NCBI GenBank assembly: GCA_018398585.1
Contig: JAGTTD010000015.1
Coordinates: forward strand, 3,973,001 to 4,037,000
Origin: Simmondsia chinensis
Taxonomy: Eukaryota; Streptophyta; Magnoliopsida; Caryophyllales; Simmondsiaceae
DNA: 64,000 bases
Direction of reading: 5' to 3'
The notes beneath the pieces are model-generated. The model saw nothing but the letters and a program-made list of their open reading frames with translations, ran no database searches and had not been told where the DNA came from. This document shows, piece after piece, positions 12,391 through 22,846 of this stretch. How positions within the stretch are numbered: the stretch's first letter is position 1; each line of letters starts with the position of its first letter. The position numbers and the translations under genes were made by a program.

Positions 12391-12421
12391 TCGTTTATTC
12401 ATTCAAATATAATAATTCACA
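12391..12421 (+). repeat. 31-bp remnant of 3' LTR, element A
   Basis: The bases 'tcgtttattcattcaaa' to 'attcaca' equal the last 31 bp of the 5' LTR with one difference, and the AAAAC target duplication follows. The rest of the LTR was deleted together with the end of pol. Confidence 0.8.
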
Positions 12422-12466
12422 AAAACTATGCAATGGTCATTGTCATCTTATGAATCTTCAAATTCT

Positions 12467-12473
12467 TATATAA
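12467..12473 (+). promoter_or_regulatory. TATA box of gene A
   Basis: TATATAA lies 117 bp before the gene A ATG and is conserved at the same distance in gene B (39316-39322). The copia insertion ends 46 bp upstream, so gene A keeps its core promoter but not the contiguous upstream region. Confidence 0.55.
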
Positions 12474-12583
12474 GCTTTCTCTTCATTCCTTTGCCCAAAA
12501 CCCCAGCAAAGGTCAAAAATAAACATACTTACAAGACTATGATAAAAAAAGAATACCGAGATAACACAGAAAAAGAGAGAGAT

Positions 12584-14463
12584 ATGGCAGGAAAACAAGA
12601 ATATTTGCCTGTAACATCAATGCTAGTACCGAGCGTACAAGAATTAGTCAAGGATCCACTGTCGACTATACCGTCAAAATATGTTCAACCTAACCCAGAT
12701 AATTCCACTTCTTGTGACGATCTCCAGTTGCCAGTTATAGACATGGACTGTTTGGTTGCTGGGGATCCTATTAAGCTTCAAAAGTTTCACTCTACTTGCC
12801 ATGACTGGGGCTTTTTTCAGGTTTGAGTTATCTCTATATATTTTTATCATCCCGTAACATGGGATTGCTTAGATTTAGCTCAGTTTGTTCTGATGGAAAA
12901 TATTTTCTATCTTAGTTCCCTTGTTTCTTTATGTAACTTAATGGCAACAACCACAAATATATAAAATGTTTCCTTTATTGATAAGAAATTGATTTTCCAT
13001 GAACGAAAGGTGAAAACATTTTCCTTCATAAAGAGGAAAATATTTTTTTATCATAATCTCACTTTGTATGCTTCACTTCAACCTTAATTTAGACAAGCGT
13101 AAACCTTATATAAATTTGTTAAATGATTATTTTTCCATAGCTAAATCGACAAAAGTTTTTGAGAAAAAAGATTGTTGAAGTGAAAATATTTTATATTGAA
13201 AAATTTTCTCTAGAAAAATATGTTTTTCATTAAACTAAATGGTGCATTAATATTTTTGTTATTTTTAAACTTTTTTCTCAAAAGTAATATGCAATCTATG
13301 AAACAGTAGGATTAACTTAAAAATATTAAATTGGGATAAAGATACTTTGATTATTTTAAAACTATATTTTAAGAATTAAAAATTACAAATAAAAAGTAAT
13401 TTTTTCAAAATCGGTATATAAAAAATCTAAATAATGCCTAACCAACCTTAATTTTTGTATGTTGACTACATTTTGATGTGCTCCCACTATGTTAAAATAA
13501 TTATATCATAATATTAACTTGTTTTAATCAATAGCATTCAATTATGCAATCACTATATTGAGAGATTTATCAACTTAATTATGTTAATATAGAAGTTAGT
13601 AAAGTTCTTTTGCAAAACTTAAAAATTGCGTTAGACTTTAGGAATACAGTTCCCTAAGTTCGACCCCTTTGGTGAAGCTTTATAATCAAGAGATATAATT
13701 GTTAACTTTTGGGTTTGATTAATGCTAGTTGCATTCAACTCTGTTACGGCCTATTTGAAAAGGTCATGATTTCCTAGACTCCCTCCCTTTGTTGCGTGAC
13801 TTTTAGTATGATTTGGCCCATTTGCTTTTCATGGGTCGGTATTTCCACCTATATCAATATCACCATTCTTGTGCTCTATGAGGATTATGTCCTCTATGTT
13901 ATGCTTATTGTGTGGAACCAGTTTTTTCAGTAATAAGTAATGTCCATAAAGCGATCCAACCGAGTTTTCAATTAGTCTTTTAAGTGAACTAAGGTCCATG
14001 CGTCTTCACAAATCCCCCTCAAATGTTTGTGAGGCAGTTAATTAAGACCCAAAATCCCCTTGTACTCTTCCTAAAAAAAGTGAAGGTCTCTGGAAGTCCC
14101 CGAGTGCAGGCTCAATTAGCCAAACGCAGTAAATCTTTGTATTATGCTTTTTTTTATTATTATTCTATTGCATCAATTTTACTAACACACTATTTACTTG
14201 TGAAAAAATGGAAGTTGGTAAACCATGGAGTGAGCAAGACATTGATAGAAAAGTTCAAAGAAGAGACACAGGAGCGTTCAATACATCAAAAGAAGACAAG
14301 CAAAAGTATTGGCAAACCCCAGGAGAGATGGAAGGTTTTGGGCAGCATTTTGTTCTGTCAGATGGCTAAAATCTTGGTTTGGCGGACACCTTTTTCTTGA
14401 GAACTCTCCTCACCCATTTCAGGAAGCCTAGCTTATTTCCCATGATCCGTCTTCCTTACAGGT

Positions 14464-14522
<59 letters not shown>

Positions 14523-15557
14523 GTGAGCTTAGTTTGACAACGTTTTTAGTGTTGAAGATTAATTACCTACACAAAATAAGTACAAACCAAGCTTAATGTA
14601 CTTCGAGTTGAGGTTGATGGGCATACTTTAATTTCACCGCAGGACGTTTTCCCAATGTGGAAAATTTGAGAAGGCCCAATTGCTTTATATAGCTTTTCAC
14701 TGCAAAAGATTAGAAAAAGAGTTGTTAGAAGTTCAAATCTCATGTTTGCCTGTTTCTTTCTAGATGACAAGACAAAAAGCAAAATCTAAAAGCCCAAAAG
14801 AGATACCAAAAAGTTGCACAAATGAAGTAAACTAACGAGTTTTCAAAAAATAATCAAGTGAGCTAGACCTTTGGATTTTTTTGAGAGACTACAAAGCCAA
14901 CTTGGCTAATCTACTTCTCTAATACAACCACTCCACTATAGTTCCATCCACCTTTCATATGTGTTTTCTTCAACTATTCAAGTGATCTGATTTTAACGAT
15001 TGGTAAAGTTAAAGAATTGATTGAATTATGACGTAGTTCTAACTATCACTTACAAAACTGATAATATTCCTACTCGAAACCCCATAGTTTTTGCTTGAGG
15101 GGAAGGTTAGAAATACAAAAGCATTGTCTCATCGTTCACCTTACAACTTAACTTTTAAGGACAAATGGTTTCTCCACAACCATCTATATTGCAGTTGTTC
15201 AAAAGTTTACATAGAACATTGTTACTAAACTACTCGTATCAAATAGTTCACTTCTAAACTCATTAAACCGAGTTCAAGTATTTATGTATGATCATATATG
15301 TATATCTATGGCAGATAGTGACAAACGGTATACACCGAAGCATCGAGCATCGGGCCATGGTAAATCCCGAAATAGCACAGATATCAGTAGCTACAATCTA
15401 CAGTCCTGGTGCAGATCTGGAATTCGGGCCAACGCCAAGTCTGGTGACACCACAAACTCCTGCAAGGTTTAGAAGAATCAACTCCAATGAATATTATAGT
15501 GGCCTGGTTGCTCGTAAAAGTCATGGTAAAGCCTACATCGATGAACTGAGGATTTAA
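12584..15557 (+). pseudogene. 2OG-Fe(II) dioxygenase paralog A, exon 3 lost
   Basis: Three of four exons align with gene B. Exon 1 is 12584-12820 (79 codons, open, start ATG in the same context as gene B). Exon 2 is 14215-14461. Exon 4 is 15315-15557, ending TAA. Exon 2 is 247 nt against 248 in gene B: one base is lost at 'gagcgttcaat', shifting the frame. The restored frame would then meet TAA in 'gatggctaaaatc'. Exon 3, with the Fe ligands H-x-D, is absent because intron 2 runs straight into intron 3 sequence near 14855-14880. In exon 4 the 2OG-binding R-x-S is Q-x-S (AQISV). Splice sites GT at 12821 and 14462 and AG before 14215 and 15315 persist. It cannot make an active enzyme. Confidence 0.9.
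14465..14518. repeat. CT/GT microsatellite
   Basis: A run of CT (14465-14482) passes into a run of GT (to 14518), directly after the exon 2 donor of gene A. Gene B has only a short, interrupted version at 41325-41390. Confidence 0.9.
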
Positions 15558-16162
15558 GATTTTTCCATGATGTCCAATGACACTTCCCAATATCGAAGCC
15601 TGTTTGATATTATTTTCTACTATTGTTTATCTGTGCATAGCACAGTCGATTTACACTTTAAATAACTCCATGTTATAAGTTATTATTATTTAAATAAAGT
15701 GTGCGTACTTATACTGTGAAAATAAATTGTGCTATTTGTAAAGCTTTAGGTTTTTATTTTTTTTATTTTTTTGAACATGAAATAAAGCTTTAGTTATGCA
15801 ACCTCAATTTATATATTAAAATATTTTAGTACTTAGGTGATAAATACTCAAATTCCTTTAGTACTTATAATTTTCCTAGAAAAAATAAGTCAACTTAGAA
15901 TATCGATGATAAAGCATTTCTCCCCAGATAACATAATTTGTTAGTGCGGTACATAAATGCTCTCCGAATCTTTTTACTTGAAAGATATTCTAATCAAATT
16001 TAAAGTTTCACATTTTAGAGGAATATAATTTTCACCTATGTGATAAACGAGTTTGTATTATCAAGATTTAAAGTCTATTCATTATTTGAGCTTTTTAAAC
16101 TTCTATTGTCACGAAGTTATTTTTGCAAGGATTGTTTTTATCTCATGGCTTATTATAGAAAC
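15558..16162. other. 3' flank of gene A, shared with gene B
   Basis: Non-coding sequence collinear with 44035-44450, including AATAAA-type signals near 15695 ('atttaaataaagtg'). No separate gene is visible. Confidence 0.6.
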
Positions 16163-16169
16163 ACATCTT

Positions 16170-16316
16170 CTTCTTCTTTTTTTGACCTTGACTACGCCCG
16201 AAGGCTGGGGAGGGAGGAAAGGGGAGGGGGATAGTACACAGATTTGAACTCGAGGTGGGCGGTGTAGCACACCAAGTCCCCCATCACGGGGGACCCCCTG
16301 AGGATCTGCAAAAATG
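16170..16316 (-). mobile_element. tRNA-type SINE, minus strand, gene A side only
   Basis: An insertion of about 147 bp is absent from the matching place near 44470, with 'catctt' on both sides (16164-16169, 16317-16322). On the minus strand it reads 'ggggacttggtgtgctacac', a box-B-like 'gagttcaaatc', a C-rich stretch and an A/G-rich tail (the ttcttcttc at the left). A related copy in plus orientation lies in intron 3 of gene B (43566-43704). Confidence 0.65.
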
Positions 16317-16599
16317 CATCTTTAGTAGTGGTGATTTTTCACATAAACACTGCAAATATTTAAACTTTCACCAGACGTCACGCAAAGAAGTTGAAAATTT
16401 TGCAACAAACTATCTATATTAACATTGTTATGTAACATTTGAGCTTAACAATACAAAAACCCAAAATCAGGTCAAAAAAAAAAAAAAAAAACACAAATAA
16501 AATAAAGGCGAGATGGTAGATCTTCTACCCCGAAAATGCGACCTTCCCCCTTCAGGGTGTTACCCTAAAGAGAGGCTATTTCTTATATCCCACAACCTG

Positions 16600-16696
16600 A
16601 GGGATGCAACACGAGGGCTTCCCAGGAGGTCACCCATCTTGGTACTACTTTCGCCCAAACACGCTTAATTTTGGAGTTCTAATGGGATCTGGTGCT
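16600..16696 (-). rRNA. Truncated 5S rRNA sequence (pseudogene)
   Basis: Read on the minus strand, this matches plant 5S rRNA from about nucleotide 24 to the 3' end. It includes the segments corresponding to GGGTGACCTCCTGGGAAG and GTGTTGCATCCC. The internal control region is present with several substitutions (for example AAAC for AAGC in the cacgctt segment). The 5' quarter is missing and replaced by 'gcgcgcgtgcgtgtg' and a TA run. About 97 of 120 nt remain. It is probably not expressed as rRNA. It could be a stray 5S copy or part of a 5S-derived retroposon. Confidence 0.85.
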
Positions 16697-17690
16697 TGCG
16701 CGCGTGCGTGTGTATATATATATATATATATATATATTATTATTAAACTGGACCAATTAACCGTAGTTTCATTAATCGTTGTTGTAAAGGTAATTTTCAA
16801 TAAAAGATTTCTTAATTTTATATTATTTAAAAAATTTGAACTAAATTAGTGCTAGGAGTAAAAAGGAGTATCTGGACACCGACACTTAAGCTAGTGCACC
16901 TTTTCGGGTTCCTAAATCATATTTGAATTTTACATATTACCATTGCTTAATTGTGATATTTACATGAGGAAACTTTTTACCATCTTTGAATTAAATTTGA
17001 ATTTCATAATATTCATCAGTGTCACTAGTTGCTTATATATAAAATGATGAAATAACACGTAGTCTACACTTTTTAGTATAACTGCTCAATTTGTTTAAAA
17101 ACATCACTCACACGTAATTCAACTATCGGTTAGCTTTAGTACGAATCCAAATATACATTACAAAGTCAACTTCAGAAAATAGTGTATAGTCAATGATGGA
17201 AATAACAATTAGACTCTTGACAAGCCGAGATTCATTCGAACAAGCGTTGAAACAAATACACTTTCAACATGCCGGTACTAACTATTTGGATCCTCGTCCT
17301 TCTCATTGCTTCATTTACAGCAATATTATCACATGAAAAATTAATTAATTATACTTCATAAATACATCTAAAACATTATACACACATGAAAACAATCGAA
17401 CTATAAATCGGTGTCCACATCTAAAACCAGTTAGGTATAAGCCGGCCTTTCTCAACAAACGACAATTGCTTGCAAGCACGGACAATGAAACAACCACCTA
17501 GTATCTTGGACATAGGGGCCATCACGCCCCGATTTGGGATAGGGCGAAATGATTTCCCAACTCGTCATAGGTGAGGGCCTCACAATTGTAAATCTATAGA
17601 TACAAGTCAAACCTTGAAGAAAGGCAAGTCATTATAGACGTACCATTATTGTATAAAGGAAAAAAATATATTAAAGAGGTTCGAGATGAA
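16697..17690. other. Intergenic, no gene seen
   Basis: A TA microsatellite (16712-16737) is followed by AT-rich sequence without credible coding frames or recognisable elements. Confidence 0.5.
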
Positions 17691-18377
17691 CCTCCCACTA
17701 GAAGAACATGTACCCTAAACATCAACAAAGTTTGAAGCTTTCAAATTCAGCGTTGGTGATTGTGCGCATTTATGTTTTGCAAAGAGCATTATAGCTTATT
17801 AATTGAGAGTTTATCAAAATACTATTTGATTATTCAACTGAAGGAACAAAATAGTCAACTTTGACGTCTTTAGTCAAATTTTCCAATTCACTTATGTGTC
17901 TTTATTTATATTTGTTTTGATTCAAGTTAATTAATTAATTAATTATATATATATATACACACACGATAGTATTGTTAAAAATTAATGGTTAATTTTGTAA
18001 ACATATACATTTTTGTACATATTACAGATATAAATTTTATGTATTATATATTAATATAAAAAAAATATTATTGAGGTGGGGCCAAACATATGTATGCAAT
18101 GTCACATAGCAGTGGATCCCCTCGAAAAAATTATAGTTGACCATTTGACTACGTTGGTGCACGTGCTCATAAAAATATGCAAATTAACCATCTCGTTGAG
18201 GTAGGTGAGACTGACAAATGCGTATTGTCGGGCCGTATTCATGCTCATTTTAGTATTATGTGCAAAATTTTAGAAATAAAGTTAATTCAAACTCAACTTA
18301 TTTATTAAGCGGGTTATAGGTACTTTCAACTTCGATCAAATCCAGTTATTAAACGAGTAACTTGAGGTTATATTATA
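17690..18377. repeat. Duplicated unit S, copy 1 (left part)
   Basis: It contains 'gaagctttcaaattcagcg', 'gtcaactttgacgtc' and 'ggtggggccaaacata', in the same order as 19860-20600 and 55740-59990. It continues after the foldback insertion at 18812. Non-coding. Confidence 0.7.
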
Positions 18378-18811
18378 AGGTAAACTACAGAAAATCCCCC
18401 TGTCTTTTGATTCAAAAATAGAAAACCCCCCTTACAAATAAAAGCACTCACAAAACCCCCTCACTTTTAAAAATTTATCACTTAACCCTCATGCAACTTA
18501 TTTTTCACCATTTTGCCTTTAATGTTTAATTTTATTTTTAGAAAAAGGTTTTATATTATTAGACAAAAATTAAATATTTTATATTTTTATATAAGTTCAG
18601 CTGAAAAAAAGTATTTTAAAAATTTTCAGAAAAAAATATTATGCGAAAAAATATAATTTTTTTTTGTTGAGGGGCAAAATGGTCAAAAAAAAGTTATTTG
18701 GGGCAAAGTGAAAAATTTTCAAAAGTTAGGGGGTTTAGTGAGTGATTTTACTAGTGAGGGGGATTTTTTGTTATTGAAGCACAAGTTAGGAGGTTTTCTG
18801 TAATTTATCCT
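18378..18811. mobile_element. Foldback/MITE-like element with ~150-bp inverted arms
   Basis: The left arm starts AGGTAAACTACAGAAAA and the right arm ends TTTTCTGTAATTTATCCT. The arms pair imperfectly over about 150 bp, including the 'accccctcacttttaaaaatt' and 'gcaaaatggtcaaaaa' segments. The insertion is missing from the paralogous site near 20594. The flanks suggest an 8-bp target duplication with one mismatch (atattata and aaattata), as in hAT elements. There is no transposase. Confidence 0.75.
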
Positions 18812-18950
18812 AAATTATATGGGTAATATTGATAATAAGTTCATGAGATATTTATAATTTTTAAAAATAAACTATCAAGTTAAATTACGAAATAGTGTTC
18901 AAATTATTTATGTGTGACAAACTATATATATGTTAGGATATTATTCAGGG
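18812..18950. repeat. Duplicated unit S, copy 1 (right part)
   Basis: Continues the S unit: 'aaattatatgggtaatattg' matches 20593 and 59999 onward. Non-coding. Confidence 0.6.
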
Positions 18951-18954
18951 CAAA

Positions 18955-19140
18955 ATATAGTAAGACCCCTTGAACTTTGCAATTAATCACAACACACTTC
19001 CTGCACTTTCAATTTTGAAAAATAACCTCTTGAACTTTATAATTAAGCATAACACACACCCCTGCACTTTCAATTTCAAATAATAGCCCCCTGAACTTTA
19101 CAAATTAACACAACACGCCCCTGCACTTTTAATTTCAATT
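18955..19140. repeat. Three-unit minisatellite
   Basis: Three degenerate units of about 60 bp carry the pattern 'cccc(t)tgaactttgcaatta', 'cacaacac', 'cctgcactttcaattt'. No coding potential. Confidence 0.8.
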
Positions 19141-19309
19141 AGGTAATTTTCAGTAAAAAAAGCCCTTCCTTTTGTTGTGGCCACATATCTCGTCTTGCCA
19201 TTGTCTCATGCTTGATAAATTACTTTTTACATCATGGACATAAAAGACATTTGGGATATTCTCAATATTATCTTGTTTAATTTCTCGTAACATTTACTTA
19301 GAATGATTT

Positions 19310-19700
19310 CTTTTTTTGGATAATTAGCAACAAAGTCGTGGTATAAAGCATGCCACTAATACAAGTGAGGCCTTAATGAACCCGTATAAAAGCATGAGTA
19401 AGATACAATGGCAGGGCAAGAAAAACAATCAGGCAAAAAGAATCAAATAGGCGCTACACGGCCGCATCACCACTAGATGAGACCCGGTGCAAGGGAAGTC
19501 GTCGAACCTTATCAAAGTTGGGGAGAGATTGACAGAGGTCAGGTCCAACTACAGCCCAAGTCCATTTTTGCAAATAGCTCAACCATATTCGAATAATCAC
19601 CATCGTATGTCAAACCAAGTTTTTTCCCAAGCTCCCACTCATGCTTCGCATCAAGAAGCTTATCCGCATCCTAGAATGATCTCTAAAATCACAATAGAGT
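19310..19700 (-). mobile_element. LINE-like fragment, minus strand (copy 1)
   Basis: At its left it has the shared terminus 'ataattagcaacaaagtcg' preceded by a T-run, which is a poly(A) tail on the minus strand. On the minus strand a short peptide WELGKKLGLTYDGD is readable near 19590-19650, and 54960-55340 matches closely. Similar W-E-x-G/K-K-x-LGL peptides recur in the fragments near 38470 and 62050. I infer a non-LTR retroelement; the family name is not certain. Confidence 0.5.
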
Positions 19701-20097
19701 GGAAATCTTCATTTAAATGAGATAAGAGCGACTTAATTACAATAAATATGATTGTTGCAATGGGTTATTTTTCGTTCAAGCTCACTGACATGGAACATTA
19801 CTGTCAAATTAGATTGCTCTCCACTGCTCTCTTTATTTTTATAAGGTTTAGTATAGCATTCAGAACGAAAGTGACCATTATACATCTAAAGCTTTCCAAT
19901 TCAGCGTTAGTGATGATGCGCATTCATCTTTTGCAAAGAGCGCTGTGGCTTATTAATTGAGAGTTTATAAATCTTATTTGATTCTTCAACAGAACACATG
20001 AAATAGTCAACTTTGACGTCATTGTTCGAATTTTCCATTTCACTTTTGTGTCTTTGTTTATGTTTGTTTCAGTTCAAGTTAATTTTACGGTATCTAT

Positions 20098-20161
<64 letters not shown>

Positions 20162-20725
20162 TCTATGTGTACTTATATATACGATAGTATTGTTAATAAT
20201 TAATGGTTAAATTTGTAAAAATATACATTTTTATACATATTAAAGATATAAATTTTATGTATTATATATGAATATATAAAAAGTAATATTTTTTTAAGGT
20301 GGGGCCATACATACCTATGCAATGTGACACAGAAGTGGATTGCCGTGAAGAAATTATGGTTGAACAGTTGAATACATTGGTGCACGTGCTTAGAAAATTA
20401 TACAAATTAAGCATCTCGTCAAGATAGGAGACTGGAAAATGCATCTCGTCGTGTTGTGTTTGTTCTTGTGTTAGTGTTATGTCAGAAATTTTGGAAATAA
20501 AGTTAATTCAAACTCGATCTATTTATTAAGCGGATTATAGAAACTCTCAACTTTGATCAAATCTGATTATTAAACGAGTAATATGGGGTTAAATTATATG
20601 GGTAATATTGGTAATAAGTTCATGAAATATTTATAATTTTTAAAATAAAGTATCAAGGTTACATTACTAAATATAGTTAAAATTATCTATGTGAGGCAAA
20701 TTATATAAATGTTAGGATGTTATTG
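19701..20725. repeat. Duplicated unit S, copy 2
   Basis: Collinear with 17690-18950 and with 55340-60130. It contains the uninterrupted versions of three sites that are occupied elsewhere: the foldback at 18378, the copia at 56891 and the Mutator-like element at 60137. It also has a TA microsatellite at 20104-20159. Non-coding. Confidence 0.75.
20104..20159. repeat. (TA)n microsatellite
   Basis: About 28 uninterrupted AT dinucleotides. Confidence 0.95.
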
Positions 20726-21661
20726 TTCTTAAAATTAATATTGATTAATATGATTTAGATTTGACTTGGGTGAGATATGATTTAGATTGAGTTACCTAAA
20801 TAAGTTTGATTTGATTTGATATTCTAAATCAGATTAGATTTCGGTAACTCATTATAAATAAGGTTTAAGGTTGAAGTTGCAGTAGAGAAAAAAATAGAGA
20901 TGAAAAATATGAGGTATTATAGGATTTGAATAGGGGTGCCCAGGGGGAGAGTAAGAAGCATTCAGATTGAGAGTTCTGAGAGGCACTGTAAGAGTTTTGT
21001 AGCCTTTTCTTTCCAAACCTACATTGTGAGGAGAGTTTGTGGATACGCTACACTGCAAGAGGGTTGGTAACTTACCATACAATAATCACATTGATGATTG
21101 ATGGTTGATGAGTATTGTAATATGGGGTCTTGGGAATTATGATTAGAGATTGTAATTCCTTAAATTTCATAATGAATGAGACACCCGTTTAGGGTCCCAC
21201 TGTTTTTCCCTTTAGTTGAGAGAGAGTTTCCATATAAATATCTGTGTCCTATTTTTTCTTATTATAATTAGCAACATGGTCACAATACAAAACGACAAAT
21301 CGTGAAAACGAGGCCACGAACAACCCGTATTAAAGCTGGGATCCGAGAGTAAATACATACAAGACAAGGCAAAACTAGGGGGTTTGACCGGTTTCTTTGC
21401 ACACTTTTTTGGAGACATGTCTTTTAGGAATTCCTGTAGATCTTGCTTTGCTTGTTCTTTAATCCTGCGCTTTTGTGCTCTACGACTTCTCTTCCAAGAA
21501 ACAAGGCTAGTACCATGAAGACCCGCCACCATCTTCCCTCTGCTCTCCCTCAACATACTAGATTCCATCATTGGTGGGTCCATCGTCAGCGGGGTTTCAA
21601 AACCCGATGATCGAACATGGCTGGTGAACATCTCAGGCCCATCTACCGATATTGGAATCAT
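20726..21661 (-). mobile_element. LINE-like fragment and flank, minus strand (copy 2)
   Basis: Positions 20726-21240 are non-coding and match 61228-61720. From about 21245 the shared 'aattagcaacatggt' terminus begins. On the minus strand an open stretch of about 149 codons reads to 21212 (start ATG at 21661), with a basic region 'WKRSRRAQKRRIKEQAKQDL'. The matching place near 62170-62260 is broken. I read this as the coding tail of a decayed non-LTR element, though no catalytic domain is visible. Confidence 0.45.
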
Positions 21662-21717
21662 ATTTCGATGTCTTTTTTTGATTTTGCGCTTACATTTGTG
21701 CTTGATTGTGAATTTTT

Positions 21718-21719
<2 letters not shown>

Positions 21720-21765
<46 letters not shown>
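21720..21765. repeat. (TA)n microsatellite
   Basis: About 22 AT repeats. The sequence from here to 22111 has no gene or element that I can name. Confidence 0.95.
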
Positions 21766-21767
<2 letters not shown>

Positions 21768-22111
21768 CTAAAACTGTAAGAGTGGCTAGATTACCTTCTT
21801 CAAAACTTAATTGGGGTTGATAATTAAAATTGAGGGTGAAGCAAAGGAAAAATAGAATAATAAAAGAAAAGAGGGAATTCAACTTATCATTCATTTTTAC
21901 GAGTGTTATCCCATGCGATGCACGGAGGTGTTTATATATTTTAATTTTCTATATTATCATATTACAATTGTATTATATATATACATTGGTACATACAATA
22001 AAAATTCTGATAGATTTTAAACTTTATGATTTTCACATATTAAGATTAAGAACATACCTTAATTAATAGCAATCATTGATTGACCGTTGAGTATAGGCAC
22101 CGAAGAATTCT

Positions 22112-22298
22112 GATTTCTCCCTCTTAACCACTTTTTAATTATTTTTCATGTCATAAGTTTATATATTGTGGTGGACAAAGAACCAAGATCTTATTTATAG
22201 AGAAGAGGGGTCACTTCCGTCAAAACACCAATGGTCGAGTCCTTTCATTAATAGAAACGTCTTTTCATTAATAGACATATCTTTTCTTTAATAGATAT
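22112..22298. repeat. Duplicated non-coding flank (copy 2)
   Basis: Matches 1-186, with about a dozen differences by eye, including an 8-bp insertion 'gtcgagtc'. It lies directly upstream of the R2 LTR. Confidence 0.75.
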
Positions 22299-22430
22299 TA
22301 TTAAGATAATAGAGTTGTTCATATTATTATTAGCCCAAGGGCTTTCTTGTAACTGTACTTTCCTTGGTTTCTCTATATATATAATACCTCAGCACCCTGT
22401 TGGATATGTTACCATAACTTAACTCTCATA
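22299..22430 (+). repeat. 5' LTR of R2
   Basis: 132-bp LTR, TATTAAG to CTCTCATA, adjacent to the primer-binding site. It contains a 'ctatatatataat' TATA-like run. Confidence 0.85.
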
Positions 22431-22846
22431 TGGTATCAGAGCCTTACCCTTGATACCTTCTTCTCTCAAAATAAACAAAAAAGAAAAAGAAATTCAAAAT
22501 AGGGGGGTCGAAACCCTAACCCCCACGTCCAAACCTGCGTTGCCGCCAACCTCCCCCACGCCCAGCCCCACTATTGCTCGCCCTACCCACGTCCGGCCGC
22601 CGCTTTTCTATCTCCTGTACGATCTCAAGAGGCCTAGTTCGTGTATTCCTCCTTGATTGGTGAATCTATTGCTAGCAACCCATCACCCCCCTCCTCCTCT
22701 CCAACCTCCCCAACAACCGTAGGCTCTTCCACGGTACGCCCACCACCGACCTCCCAACCCCTCACCGGTCGACTGCCCATACCACCAACTCTCTGCTTTC
22801 TTCCTCCCATCGTCACTCTGCTCCCTTTACCTGGTACACCCATGGT

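Larger units (their letters stand above)
7354..12421 (+). mobile_element. Ty1/copia element A, inserted in gene A promoter
   Basis: A near full-length copia element is flanked by a perfect 5-bp duplication AAAAC (7349-7353 and 12422-12426). The 5' LTR is 172 bp (7354-7525) and the primer-binding site is TGGTATTAGAGC (7526-7537). The gag-pol frame follows. Only the last 31 bp of the 3' LTR remain (12391-12421); the end of pol, the polypurine tract and about 140 bp of LTR are deleted. The empty site is seen at gene B near 39277. LTR ends are TA...CA, as in the elements at 22299 and 56891. The element lies 163 bp before the gene A start codon. Confidence 0.92.

Noticed and set aside
12428..12583. 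Possible N-terminal extension of dioxygenase A upstream of 12584
   Set aside because: The frame is open, but it would start at an ATG upstream of the TATA box. The downstream ATG gives the normal family start and is conserved in gene B.
16604..16849. Open frame of 81 codons
   Set aside because: It reads antisense through the 5S rRNA-like sequence and a TA microsatellite. The TA run gives a meaningless IYIYIY stretch.
20013..20210. 65-codon frame with IYIYIY run
   Set aside because: It is the translation of a TA microsatellite.
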